Positions 19,119 to 28,855 of a stretch of DNA of 64,000 nucleotides are shown in pieces. Numbering within the stretch: the stretch's first letter is position 1; each line of letters opens with the position of its first letter. Origin of the DNA: Isoetes taiwanensis (Eukaryota > Streptophyta > Lycopodiopsida > Isoetales > Isoetaceae); contig JAJEKV010000041.1 of the NCBI GenBank assembly GCA_021234155.1, positions 6,952,917 to 7,016,916 of the forward strand, read 5' to 3'. Below the pieces are notes generated by a model. That model made no database searches. It was not told the origin of the DNA and worked only from the letters and a program-made list of their open reading frames with translations. A program made the translations under genes and the position numbers.

Positions 19119-20785
19119 TGTGACGTTCCAGCACAGTATACGGTCCCAGGACGTATACTGTACTGCCTCGTCACGCGTACACGCCACCCCGACTGACGTG
19201 TACGCCGACGTATAGCCAGGCGGGTAGCCCCTAGGGGGCAACTTGCAAGGAGTGTGCATTTATTAATGTGCACATTTACCCATGTGCACATTTATCTAGG
19301 TGCACATTTTCCCATGTGGACACTTTATGCCAAGTGGGCCATACCCAAGTGTGCAATTAATGTGCACATTTACCAATGTGCACATTTATTAAGGTGCACA
19401 CCTTTCCATGTGGGCACATTTTGCCACCTAGCCATTAAAGGCAAGTGGGCCCATTCCCAATTATCCCACATGCCTAAAGGGGATAATTGGAAACCCTAGC
19501 CAACCCCCTTGTCTATTTAGGAAGGGAAACCCTAACTTGCCCAATTTTCGTTTCTAGGGTTTTAGAGCTCTGTTTTGGCTGCCTCAAGAGCCAAAACCGC
19601 CTCCCAGACTCTGTCTGAGAGAATTGCACCATTAGTTTCCCTTGATTCGAGCAGTTCAGCAGGATGGTCGAACTCAGATCAGGAGGAGCAACCCAAGGAT
19701 CAGGTATTTAGGCAATTTAATAGCTTAAACCACATTTCAGTCATAGAATCAGTAGGTTTAGCCTATTAAATTGCCCATAGCAGCTCTCTAGATCTCTAGA
19801 TACCAGACTCTAACTAAAGAACCTAACTCTATGATATAGATTAGATCTAGTTCTTTAGTTCTTCGGTGATGTATATGGATGATGTATCTCTATGAACTCC
19901 TTGTATTGGGAAGGGGGGTAGAGACCTAAAGCTTGGTAGTAGATGCTCCTAGATTAGCCTCTCTAGCACACTATAGATTCGGCCTGTGCACAAGAACCAC
20001 ACCTGGTTGTGGGTGAAGGGGCCAGACTGGCTTAGAAGGAGGTTCGTGTTCTGACTCTTGAACGATCCCTATGGTGTGTTAGTGCTACCGGGGATCATTG
20101 TGACTAGGTCTAATGGCTTACCACTGAGTGTGGGTAAGGCATGGGCTCGACACCCGTGAAGTGGTGAACACTTTCCATTGGGTTCAAGTCGAATACGGGC
20201 AGTGGCCCTCTAGTCACCTTGAGTCAGCATGTAGATCTCTGGAGGGGGTGATCCCCACCTGCCCCATCGGGACTGGGGAGATGCAACCCAGGAATAGCCC
20301 CTTTGGCTATGCACCCGGGGGGCTACAGTCAGGTCCCGACACCTTTCAGCCTACTCTGCAAAGTGTGCACAGGAGGGGCGGATGGAGTGGACAACCCTAT
20401 GCCATGTTCTTATGCCAGCCAAATCCATTGCCGTGAATTCTGTCTGCAATGAACTCTGGAGACCCAAGCCATCAGTCATTCCCTCGAGTCTGAGCCTTGG
20501 GTAGAACCCCTATGTATGATGCTGATCATTGTCTATGCAGATGTTGGCGCACCACCCTTCGAGGTGGATATGTGATTATGTTGTATACTGACATGTACGT
20601 TTACGCTTCCGCAGCTAGGTAGGCCCTGAGGGAGACGGGGTAAAATGACCCCTTCACTCTTCCCACTGGGACTCGTTATGGGTGCAGTGATTGTGGAGGG
20701 CCCCGTATCAGTATGGAGCTGGTATGGGGGATGAACTCCTGTTTGTATACGGTGGGTGCACCGTATACGAGTAGGGGACGTCACA
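19119..20785 (+). mobile_element. 5' LTR of element 1 (1667 bp)
   Basis: Begins TGTGACGTTCCAGCAC and ends GGGGACGTCACA directly before the PBS. Includes a run of TGTGCACATTTA-type repeats (19252-19420) and regions shared with the other two LTRs of this family in the window. Unlike those it lies on the plus strand. Confidence 0.9.
19252..19420 (+). repeat. Degenerate TGTGCACATTTAYC repeats in the LTR
   Basis: At least seven units with the palindromic core TGTGCACA or GGTGCACA at 14-20 bp spacing, in two clusters separated by about 40 bp. In the U3-like part of the LTR, so they may be transcription-factor sites. Confidence 0.75.
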
Positions 20786-20786
20786 G

Positions 20787-20798
20787 TGGTATCAGAGC
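20787..20798 (+). other. Primer-binding site of element 1
   Basis: TGGTATCAGAGC, complementary to initiator tRNA-Met, one base after the LTR end at 20785. Confidence 0.9.
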
Positions 20799-20996
20799 AA
20801 TGTTCTTGGAGACCAAGAGCAAAGCACTGACCATGCTCCCAGTAGTACTAACTTGATAGGATCCTTAAACCTCGAAAAAAAAATGGGAAATTTTTTTTTT
20901 CTCATTTTTGTAGTTTATGCTAAGCTAGTAACAGTTAAAACGAATGAAAACATAAAAAGACTAAAATTGGTGAGGCAACCTCCAAAAAGTAGGGTG

Positions 20997-21063
20997 GTCT
21001 CACACGTCGCGCCAGGACAGATAATGAGAATCTCATTTTCGGGCTGGGCGCAACGTGTGAGAC
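20997..21063. repeat. 67-bp palindrome, type A, upstream of H3-like gene
   Basis: Starts GTCTCACACGTCGCGCC and ends GGGCGCAACGTGTGAGAC with core ATGAGAATCTCAT. The core matches the copy at 22852-22918 rather than that at 21199, defining type A. Confidence 0.95.
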
Positions 21064-21198
21064 ATTCAGCTTGAAACACACTAAAAAGTTATAAATTACA
21101 GAAAAATAACTTGATAATTCTAAATCTAAGCTAAGAAGTAGTAGAATTAGCATGTTATATGCTTAGAAAGTATAAAATTTAGTAGTGGGACCCACCAT

Positions 21199-21265
21199 GT
21201 CTCACACGTCGCGCCAAGACAGAAAATGAACTTCTCATTATCGGTCTGGACGCAACGTGTGAGAC
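21199..21265. repeat. 67-bp palindrome, type B, upstream of H3-like gene
   Basis: Same outer arms as type A but with core ATGAACTTCTCATTATCGG. It lies 202 bp after type A and 76 bp before the TATA box. The matching type B is at 23052. Confidence 0.95.
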
Positions 21266-21341
21266 CATGCTTAAATTTAGGTGTTTTAGATGTTTTAGGC
21301 AACCCAAAAAGGTAGTTTGAAATTTGACCTAAAATCGACCC

Positions 21342-21351
21342 CTATAAATAG
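21342..21351 (+). promoter_or_regulatory. TATA box of the H3-like gene
   Basis: CTATAAATAG, 112 bp before the ATG at 21454. The identical decamer precedes the partner gene (23308) and the H3-like gene of element 2. Confidence 0.75.
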
Positions 21352-21453
21352 ATCTAGACCCTCCCCATTTCCGCGTCCCTTCCTTAGAAAATCTGCTCTT
21401 CTTTTGCCAAGGCGATCTTCTGGCGCATAGCTCGGATCAGCGAACCGTCGAAC

Positions 21454-22707
21454 ATGGCCCGGACAAAGCAGACTGCGAGGAAGCCCCGCCGAGGCGAATC
21501 TTCCAGCGCCAGTGACCCCGCCCTGATTCAGAGGATACTCCAAGAACGCCTTTTCCGGCAAGGCGAATCGTCATCAAGTGAGGAGGCAGACTCGGGCCAA
21601 AGCGACGGAACAGAGGTCATAGGGGAGGAGCAGCCGGATGTCATGCACCAGATCCTTGAAGAAATCGCCGAGGAGGAAAGGAGGAGCAAGGAGGAACGGG
21701 AGCAGAAGGAACAGCCGACCGTCGAGGAACAACTCGAAGCTTGGGCCCATCTGCAAGAAGCTGAGGAGAGGGAGGAGCAGCGGCACCCGGAGCTTAGTCT
21801 TGCTGAAGAAGAAGACCTCGCGGCATTCATTAGCAAGTATGAAGCCAAGGAGCGCCGCCGAGAGAGGAGGACAAAGAGACAGCAGGACGAGCCAACCGCA
21901 ACCGGCGAGCCGAAGAGGAAGAAGGCCAAAGGCATTAAGGCGGGCAACAGAAGAGTTGTGAAGGTTGGTAAGCGAGGGCAGGGTCCCGTCATCAATGAGC
22001 CATCAGACGAGCAGACCCCGCCTTCGACCGACGACTCGGACGAGGATTACGTCCCCAACACAGAGGGGGCAAGCTCTTTGAAACCCCCGGTCGTGCAGAA
22101 GGAAGTGCCTGAGCAGGTGGCACCTGAGGAAGAACAGCCCGGGCAGGCGCCGAAGCCCCCACCTTTTCCGACGTGGGGTAGAGTTAAAGCCCCGCGACCA
22201 CAACGGGAGGCGTACGTGATAGACCCCGTCAAGGTCTATCAGAAGAAGATTAAGGAGCACAACGCCTACATGGCAAAGTGGGAGGCATACAACGCTTACT
22301 ACCAGGAGCACAGGGTGAGAACAATTGAAGGCGGATGCCCGACAAAAAGCCAGACCCTGAAGCCACCGCCACCCAGGCCCAAGCCTCCCAGAGCGCCAGG
22401 AAAGAAGCGGACCAACAGCAAGCAGAAGGAGCAGAGAGCCCTCAAGGAAATCCGGCACTTCCAGCGAAGTTACGGACTCTTGATCCCCTGGGCACCGTTT
22501 CAACGCTTGGTCCGAGAGGTTATGCAGGAATATACCACAGACATGCGGGTGACCGACGAAATGTTGCTGTGCTTACAGGAGGCAGCAGAGGCAAAACTGG
22601 TGCAGCACTTCGAAGATTCGACGGCCTGCACAGTTCACGCAAAGAGGGTCACACTCATGAGACAGGATATGCATCTGGCTAGACACATCAAGGGAGAACG
22701 CCCTTGA
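21454..22707 (+). CDS. Histone H3-like protein with a 316-residue insertion (intact)
   Basis: A single intronless 417-aa frame. Residues 2-10 are ARTKQTARK, identical to the H3 tail through Lys9; Ser10 is Pro. Then come a Ser/Glu-rich, probably coiled-coil region (14-145), a basic nuclear signal EPKRKKAKGIKAG (152-164), an acidic patch (181-204), a Pro-rich part, a Tyr-rich segment (253-290), and a Lys/Pro linker. Residues 329-417 align without gaps to canonical H3 47-135; by hand about half are identical. Kept: Arg69, Arg72, Arg83, Cys110, His113, Lys115, Arg116, Asp123, Leu126 equivalents. Changed: Lys56 to Arg, Lys64 to Trp, Lys79 to Thr, Lys122 to Gln. Likely role: nuclear protein able to pair with H4 or itself (inference). 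It sits between PBS and gag, with its own TATA and palindromes. Confidence 0.9.
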   Translation: MARTKQTARKPRRGESSSASDPALIQRILQERLFRQGESSSSEEADSGQSDGTEVIGEEQPDVMHQILEEIAEEERRSKEEREQKEQPTVEEQLEAWAHLQEAEEREEQRHPELSLAEEEDLAAFISKYEAKERRRERRTKRQQDEPTATGEPKRKKAKGIKAGNRRVVKVGKRGQGPVINEPSDEQTPPSTDDSDEDYVPNTEGASSLKPPVVQKEVPEQVAPEEEQPGQAPKPPPFPTWGRVKAPRPQREAYVIDPVKVYQKKIKEHNAYMAKWEAYNAYYQEHRVRTIEGGCPTKSQTLKPPPPRPKPPRAPGKKRTNSKQKEQRALKEIRHFQRSYGLLIPWAPFQRLVREVMQEYTTDMRVTDEMLLCLQEAAEAKLVQHFEDSTACTVHAKRVTLMRQDMHLARHIKGERP

Positions 22708-22851
22708 ACTTTTTGTAAATAATGAAAATTTCTGTTAATATAAAGAATTTTTGTGTAAATAATGTGTCCAATCTTGCTTAATCAGGTTAAGATATTGAAT
22801 TCTAGCTTTTGTTTTGGTCAAATTGGAGTTTTTGAGCAAAATTGAGACGAT

Positions 22852-22918
22852 GTCTCACACGTCGCGCCAGGACAGAAAATGAGAATCTCATTTTCGGGCT
22901 GGGCGCAACGTGTGAGAC
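22852..22918. repeat. 67-bp palindrome, type A, upstream of partner gene
   Basis: Near-identical to 20997-21063, core ATGAGAATCTCATTTTCGG. It lies after the H3-like gene and before the partner gene. Confidence 0.95.
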
Positions 22919-23051
22919 CATGCCCCAAAAATGCCCAAAACTACTCCAAATCGACCAAATAAGGGGTCAATTCTGCCTAACTCGACGAGTTGAGTAGAAT
23001 TACACCCTCAGATCACCCAAGTTGATTAAGTTTAGGCCATTTAGAGCCCAT

Positions 23052-23118
23052 GTCTCACACGTCGCGCCAGGGCAGAAAATGAACTTTTCATTATCGGTCT
23101 GGGCGCAACGTGTGAGAC
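23052..23118. repeat. 67-bp palindrome, type B, upstream of partner gene
   Basis: Near-identical to 21199-21265, core ATGAACTTTTCATTATCGG. Spacing from the type A copy is 200 bp, so the A-B order and distance are repeated before both genes. Confidence 0.95.
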
Positions 23119-23307
23119 CTCGCACCATTTTCTTCACCATGCCATCCCTAAACGATCTCCAGTCATTGCAATAGGTCATTTATTGTTCTTAGCATGCTTA
23201 AACCATAAAACTAGTCTTCAAACTCTCAATTGCACCTCTTAATAGATCAGAATCGCCCAATCCCAGTAAATTCTAGGTCATCCAAAAATTAGGGTTTTCC
23301 CCTTTTT

Positions 23308-23317
23308 CTATAAATAG
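23308..23317 (+). promoter_or_regulatory. TATA box of the partner gene
   Basis: CTATAAATAG, 124 bp before the ATG at 23432 and 190 bp after the second palindrome pair. Confidence 0.7.
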
Positions 23318-23431
23318 GTTCCCCATTTCTCATTTAGCACCCTACAAGTTTTGCTCTCCACTGCTTAGCCGATCTTCCAGCTCCCTGAGGCGCTTCTGCA
23401 TCTGTTTGATAGTCTCTTCTTCACTAGATCA

Positions 23432-24955
23432 ATGGCCACTGCTGACTTCAGGCGATGGTACAGCGCCAGTGCCCATGCTGCCGAGGCGGATGTCAATGAC
23501 ATCTTCCGAGTCTTTGGGAAAGAAATAGATGTGCAAGCTACTCTGAATGCAACCCCAGCATATAGACAAGTCTTAGAAGAGTTCCAAGCTAGGGTAGGAC
23601 CCTCCCTCGTCCAGCTCCCCCCTTGCATAGGCTATTTTGTTCCCCGCCCATCCCTTCAAGCAGCCTTGGGTGATGTCCCCAACATCGCCAAGTACTTAAC
23701 TAACAAGGCGCAGAGGCTACCGGACTACATGGTCCTGACAGTTGACAGGACCAAGTACTTCTCCTACACCGCCGCCCTAGCTATTTTCCTATCCCACCGT
23801 GCCGAAAACCCAATGGGGGCAACCTCCATCCCTCCTATGGAGGTGGACCCCATAGCAGCCCGAGCAGAAGAGCAGATGCTTTTGCAGTACGAGCAAGAAC
23901 AAGAAGGATGAGAAGAAGAAGAGGAGTGGGACGACGAAGAGTACACCGAGCTAGACTCAGAGGAGGAACGGCGACGAGCAGAAGAGGAGCTAGTCAACTT
24001 CGAGCAGAGTCGACAGAACATCAGAGTTGCTTCCCCACTTGGGCTAGGCATCACAAGCCTAGCCCCTATCATCATCGACGGAAAGGAGTATCTACTCCTC
24101 AGCGACATTCAGAACCTCCCCGAATGCAGAGAGAGGGAGCTCCGACTGGATGAACTGCTCCACCAACTACGGCAGTCCGACTTGGACGACTTCATCGTCC
24201 GGGGAGTCTCGGACTTTCCGCTTCAAGTCAGGGAAGCCGACACCTATACAGGGGAGTCGACTTCCGACATCCAAGCCTACAGCAACATCAGGCAAATGAT
24301 GGAAGCGCGAGAGCTGCCAACGGAGGAGGAGTTCCACGCCCTCCAGGAACAGATGGGGATCCGTGGAAAGACCACGAGCATCTTAATGCCGAGGCCTTCG
24401 ACACCACCTCCAACAAGAGGAGCAGGAATTGACCTCAGGCGAGTCGACTCCACAATTGAAGACTACCGGGAGCTGACTGAGATAGAGGTCGACGAATACG
24501 CCGGGCGGCATAGAGCGGGAGGCCAAGCAAGTGGAGAATCTTCAGCGACGCACAATGACAGGTCACTGAGGTATTACCTGCCCCTGCTGCTGGATGGGAG
24601 AATAGCGGTAATACACCGCAAGTTCAGCCCCCGGGGTGAAGAAAGAGTGTTCATGCTTATTGCACTCTCAGGCTTTGGCAGGCATGCTCGAATAGCGGCA
24701 AATGTCGACTATGCTGTCCTAGTCAAGAGAGCAATGACACTTGACCTCTTCGACTTCGCCGTACCCCATTGACGGCAGGCGAGATTGGCGGTGACCGCGG
24801 CCTACACATCCGACCGCATGGTGGAAGAGTTGACGAGAGCTTTGCAGGGCGGCTCGTCAGCAAACGTCCTCAGGAATTTGGGTCATTCGGTAGGAACGGC
24901 CCAAGTTAAAAAGTTCCTTGAGGACAACCCATCCTACCGGCGATTCCAAGATTAG
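23432..24955 (+). pseudogene. Partner gene of the H3-like gene, unknown function, two in-frame TGAs
   Basis: One frame of 508 codons from ATG at 23432 to TAG at 24953-24955 is interrupted only by TGA at 23909 and TGA at 24770, both possible CGA-to-TGA decay. Residues 1-150 are globular (VNDIFRVFGKEIDVQATLN, SLVQLPPCIGYFVPRPSLQ, AQRLPDYMVLTVDRTKYFSY); then a Glu-rich acidic segment; then IIIDGKEYLLLSDIQNLPE; and a C-terminal part with LRYYLPLLLDGRIAVIHRKF, RVFMLIALSGFGRHARIAAN and MVEELTRALQGG. I do not recognise the family. There are no zinc, protease or polymerase motifs. The related remnant in element 2 shows conservation across copies. Its own TATA and palindrome pair suggest expression separate from gag-pol. 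Confidence 0.75.
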
Positions 24956-25125
24956 TTAAACTCTTGATCCCGGAGGCTTTTTGTACTAAAATATTATATA
25001 ATATAAATATAATTTCTGTTGCACTTTAAATGCTTTATTGATATGTTTTGTACCACAACTATGCCAGCAAACCACATATAATGCAAAAGAACAAGTAAAA
25101 CTAACCATATAGCCATGAATTACTT

Positions 25126-25586
25126 GTGTATGCAGTTAGAGGCCTAGGCTCAGGAGAACGACAACGCCAAGACCTTAGGGAAGAACAGAGTCCGCCGAGG
25201 CCACCTCCGGCAAGGAACCTGTTTGAGGAATTTGGACCCTTAACCCCAGAAGAGGAAATATCACAGATGAGGACGAACCTTGAGCAGATAAAGGCTTTGC
25301 TGGCCGCACAAGCAGGAGCGGGTTCGGTGGGCAACGCTCAGTTGCCGTAAGCATCAGCTCGGAAAATAGGAAGGGACAAGAAGAGGAGCAAGAGAAGGAG
25401 GTCCCCCAGCTCGGAATCCTCCGACTCAAGCTCCGATTCGGACTCCGACTCCGAGGAAGAGGAAGAGCAGAGGACCGAACAGATGGAAGGCAGAGGAACA
25501 CTGCAGATGGAAGGCAGAGGGATACCACAGATGGACGACAAAGGAACACAAGAACCTCTGATTACCAGAAGAAGGTAGACTCTGCA
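25126..25586 (+). pseudogene. Gag N-terminal region of element 1, RS-like
   Basis: First frame: a Pro/Arg-rich stretch and FGPLTPEEEISQMRTNLEQI, a short helix, ending at TAA 25348. The same frame continues KKRSKRRRSPSSESSDSSSD, an Arg/Ser and acidic region, then a 24-nt tandem repeat (QMEGRG..) about 25480-25545. It leads into the capsid-like segment at 25587. One stop and later frameshifts make it inactive. Confidence 0.5.
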
Positions 25587-27223
25587 TTGGGAAATGTTTG
25601 GAAGGCCAGGAAACTCGAGCAATTCTCAGGCGAGAACAGGTCGGGTATGGAGGCAGACGCTTGGCTCGATGAGATGAGCGAATATGGCAACGCTTATGGT
25701 ATGAAGGACAAGGATAAAGGCAAGGTGGCAACAGCCAACCTGAAACAGCACGCATATGGTGGAAGGGGTATGCAAAGGCCCATGGCTTGAGCAGAGATGC
25801 TTGCAGGTTCAGAAAGTTTGCTAAAGCCTTCAAGCGCCACTACGTCCCAAGAGAGCATAAGTCCAGCATGATGCAGCAGTTCTATAGGTTGCAACAGGGA
25901 AACAAATCAGTCCAGAAATACACAGAGGAATTCATGAGGCTAAGGCTTTATGTGCCAAAGTTGGGTGAAAAGCATGCAGTGGAAAGCTATATTGAAGGGC
26001 TGAACGATGAGATCCGCAAGCTTGTAAGGGCAATAAACCCTAAGACAGTATTAGAAGCAGAGTCCAAGGCAATAAGCTTGCAAGGGACGGGACCTCAGAA
26101 TAGCGGGCAGAGGCAGCAGTATTTCCAGGATAAAGGCAAGGCAACAGGAAGCTATAGCCCTAGGGCAGCCAGCCCAGGTCCAGCTAGAGCCCCATATGGT
26201 GGCATCCAGGGGAAGCAGCAGGAGAAGAAACAGGTGTCCTTCAAGGACAAGCAGGAGGGGTCAAACTACTCCAAAGCAGTACGATCCTTTTTGCAGGCAA
26301 TGCCCAAGGAAAAGAGGCAGGAGTGCATAGAAAAGCAGCTTTGCTTCAGGTGCTTCCAGCCAGGCCATAGAACAGCCAACTGCCCCTACGTCATGAGTGC
26401 AGCGCTAGCGGAGTTGGGAGATTGGGACACTCTATCTGACGACGACGGCGAGGCAGCCCGCGACTACATCCAGGGTGAGTGTTATGTCTTTGCCGCAATA
26501 GACACAGAGCAAGCAGAGAGCCAGTATAAAGTAATTTCTACAGTAGGGAAGGCCAAGGCCAAGTCTTTCATAGTCCTGATAGACTCAGGAAGTAGCCATA
26601 ACTTTGCATCCCCCAGAATGGTTGAAATGTTGAAGTTGAAACCACTAAAGTCGAAACCAAAGCCCGTTGTCTTAGCAAGTGGAGCAGTAAGGCAGACGGC
26701 AGGCAAGAGAATTAACTTCGACATCGACTTGCCAGGAATTAATATCCAGATGGGGGCAGAGGTAATGGGCATTGGCAAGTATGACCTGATCATAGAAATG
26801 GAGTATCTTGGACCAGCAGGGGCCATCATCGATTGTGGGAAGCGGAAGGTGACCTTCCCAACGCCCGACGGCAAGATCATTGAGATCACAGGTAAAGAAG
26901 TTGTTCCCATCATGCAGTGTATGTCTTCTAAGCGGCTGTTCAAGTGCATCAAGAGCGAGCAAGTAGCTTACATCTTCAAGCTTGAGATTGAAGAGCCGGA
27001 GTTGGAAGAAAGCAAAGAAGACAAGGTGCTCAGCAAGTTGCCGAAGCAAATATCTAAGTTGATCACGGAATTCCACGATCTCTTTCCAGACGAGATCGAG
27101 CACCTCCCTCCTTACAGGGGAGTCGAGTGTGAGATAGCACTCGAACCGGGAACGAAGCCGACAAGCAAGGCCCCATACAGAATGACGACGCAGGAGTTGA
27201 CGGAGCTAAAGAAGCAACTGTAG
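25587..27223 (+). pseudogene. Gag and aspartic protease of element 1
   Basis: The capsid-like part reads ADAWLDEMSEYGNAYGMKD, then after a frameshift near 25755 FAKAFKRHYVPREHKSSMMQ, QKYTEEFMRLRLYVPKLGE, IEGLNDEIRKLVRAINP, the usual Retrotrans_gag order. CFRCFQPGHRTANC (26339-26384) is a CCHC zinc knuckle. The protease has VLIDSGSSHNFASPRM with the catalytic DSG at 26582-26590. The frame ends in a TAG at 27221-27223 where the pol frame continues (KKQL*ELLDLGF), so a single stop separates gag-pro from pol. This is Ty3-type order: gag, PR, RT. Confidence 0.85.
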
Positions 27224-27226
27224 GAG

Positions 27227-28855
27227 TTGCTCGACCTAGGCTTCATTAGACCTAGCGTCTCGCCATTTGGAGCACCCATTCTCTTTGTAAAGAAGAAGGA
27301 TGGCAGCTTGAGGATGTGCATAGACTACAGGCAGTTGAACAAGCACACCATCAAGAACAAGTATGCGCTCCCCAGATCGGATGATTTGATGGATCAACTC
27401 CAAGGTGCAAAGGTCTTCTCCAAAATTGACTTAAGGTCAGGCTATCATCAGATCAGGATAAAGGAAGAAGATATCCATAAGACCGCCTTCAGAACGCGGT
27501 ATGGGCATTATGAGTTCACGGTAATGCCCTTCGGCTTATCAAACACCCCCCCGACGTTCATGAGGCTCATGAATGACATCTTCAGGGAGTTCTTAGACAC
27601 CTTTGTGATTGTATTCTTTGACGATATTTTGGTGTATAGCAGATCCCTTGAAGAGCATGTACAACACTTGAGGAGAGTGCTGGAGAAGTTGAAGAGGCAC
27701 CAGTTGTATGCCAAGTTGTCGAAGTGTCACTTCGCAACAGAGAAGGTGGAATACCTGGGTCATGTGATATCAGCAGAAGGAATTTCGACGGATCCTGTCA
27801 AGATTGAAGCCGTCATTCAGTGGCCAGCACCGAAGAATGTGCATGAGGTCAGAAGTTTTCTCGGCCTAGCAGGGTACTACAGAAAGTTCGTGAAGAACTT
27901 TGCCAAGATAGCGGCCCCGCTAACAGACCTGACGAGGGCGGAGAAGGTGAAAGATTGGGCAGAGCATTGGCATAAGAAAGCCCAAGCGGGGTTTGAATTG
28001 TTGAAGGAAGCTCTGACGACCGCCCCTGTCTTGACCCTGCCAGACCCAGAGAAGGATAAGCTTGTAGCCACAGATGCGAGTAAGATAGCTACAGGTGCAG
28101 TGCTCATGCAAGAAGAGCATGTGGTAGCGTATGACTCCAGGAAGATGAACGACACTGAAACGCGCTACCCCACGCATGATCAAGAATTGCTTGCGGTTGT
28201 CAGGGCATTAAGAATTTGGAGGCATTACCTTTTGGGAAGGAAGTTCCAATTAGACACAGATCATCAGAGCCTCCAGTATGTATTCACACAACCACACCTC
28301 AACCTGAGGCAGAGAAGGTGGATGGAGTTCCTTGAAGAGTATGACTTTGATATAGTCTACAAGCCAGGGAAGCTCAATGTGGTAGCGGATGCGCTTTCAA
28401 GGCATCCCCTGACAACTAGAGTGCATTGCAATGCAATTTTGATGCTCTCCAGCGACTTTGGTAAGAAGATTGAAGAGTCCTTGCCAACGGATGTGGATTT
28501 CAAGGAAGCATGGGCAAGCCTCTCTAGGGAGGCTAGAACAGATAAAGAGCGGGAAACCTTCAAACATTATAAGAAGGAAGGCAACCTATTATACCATAAG
28601 AACAAGTTGTGCGTGCCCGAATCATCAGGTATAAGGAAATTGATCCTCCATGACACACACAACAGCCCAATAGCTGGCCATGCGGGATTCATGAAAACAT
28701 ATTTCAAAGTGTGCAGCAGCTATTATTGGCCAGGAATGAAGAAGCAGGTAGCTCGCTACATCAAGGAATGTCAGCTACGCCAGCAGACGAAGGCAGAGCA
28801 GCTTCGAATTCCAGGGGCATTAGAGCCATTAGCGGTGCCGAACGCTAAGTGGAAG
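27227..28855 (+). pseudogene. Ty3-type reverse transcriptase, RNase H and integrase start
   Basis: RT motifs: [60 protein letters not shown] and catalytic FFDDILVYS (about 27611-27637). RNase [37 protein letters not shown] and [11 protein letters not shown]. Integrase N-terminus: [24 protein letters not shown] then CQLRQQ, where the second zinc Cys is Arg (the related minus-strand element has CQICQQ). Directly after AVPNAKWK the sequence turns into copia pol, so the integrase core and 3' LTR are missing. Confidence 0.85.

Larger units (their letters stand above)
19119..28855 (+). mobile_element. Element 1: Ty3-type LTR element carrying an H3-like gene
   Basis: Order: 5' LTR, PBS, leader, palindrome pair A-B, TATA, H3-like ORF, palindrome pair A-B, TATA, partner gene, gag, protease, RT, RNase H and the integrase zinc-binding region. 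At about 28855 the sequence switches to a copia pol, so the integrase core and 3' LTR are missing. The two extra genes lie between the PBS and gag in the sense orientation, an unusual place for added genes in plant Ty3 elements. Confidence 0.85.

Noticed and set aside
21528-21995. 155-codon minus-strand ORF opposite the H3-like gene
   Set aside because: It is a shadow of the Glu/Lys-rich coding sequence; its Ser/Leu/Cys-rich product has no motifs.
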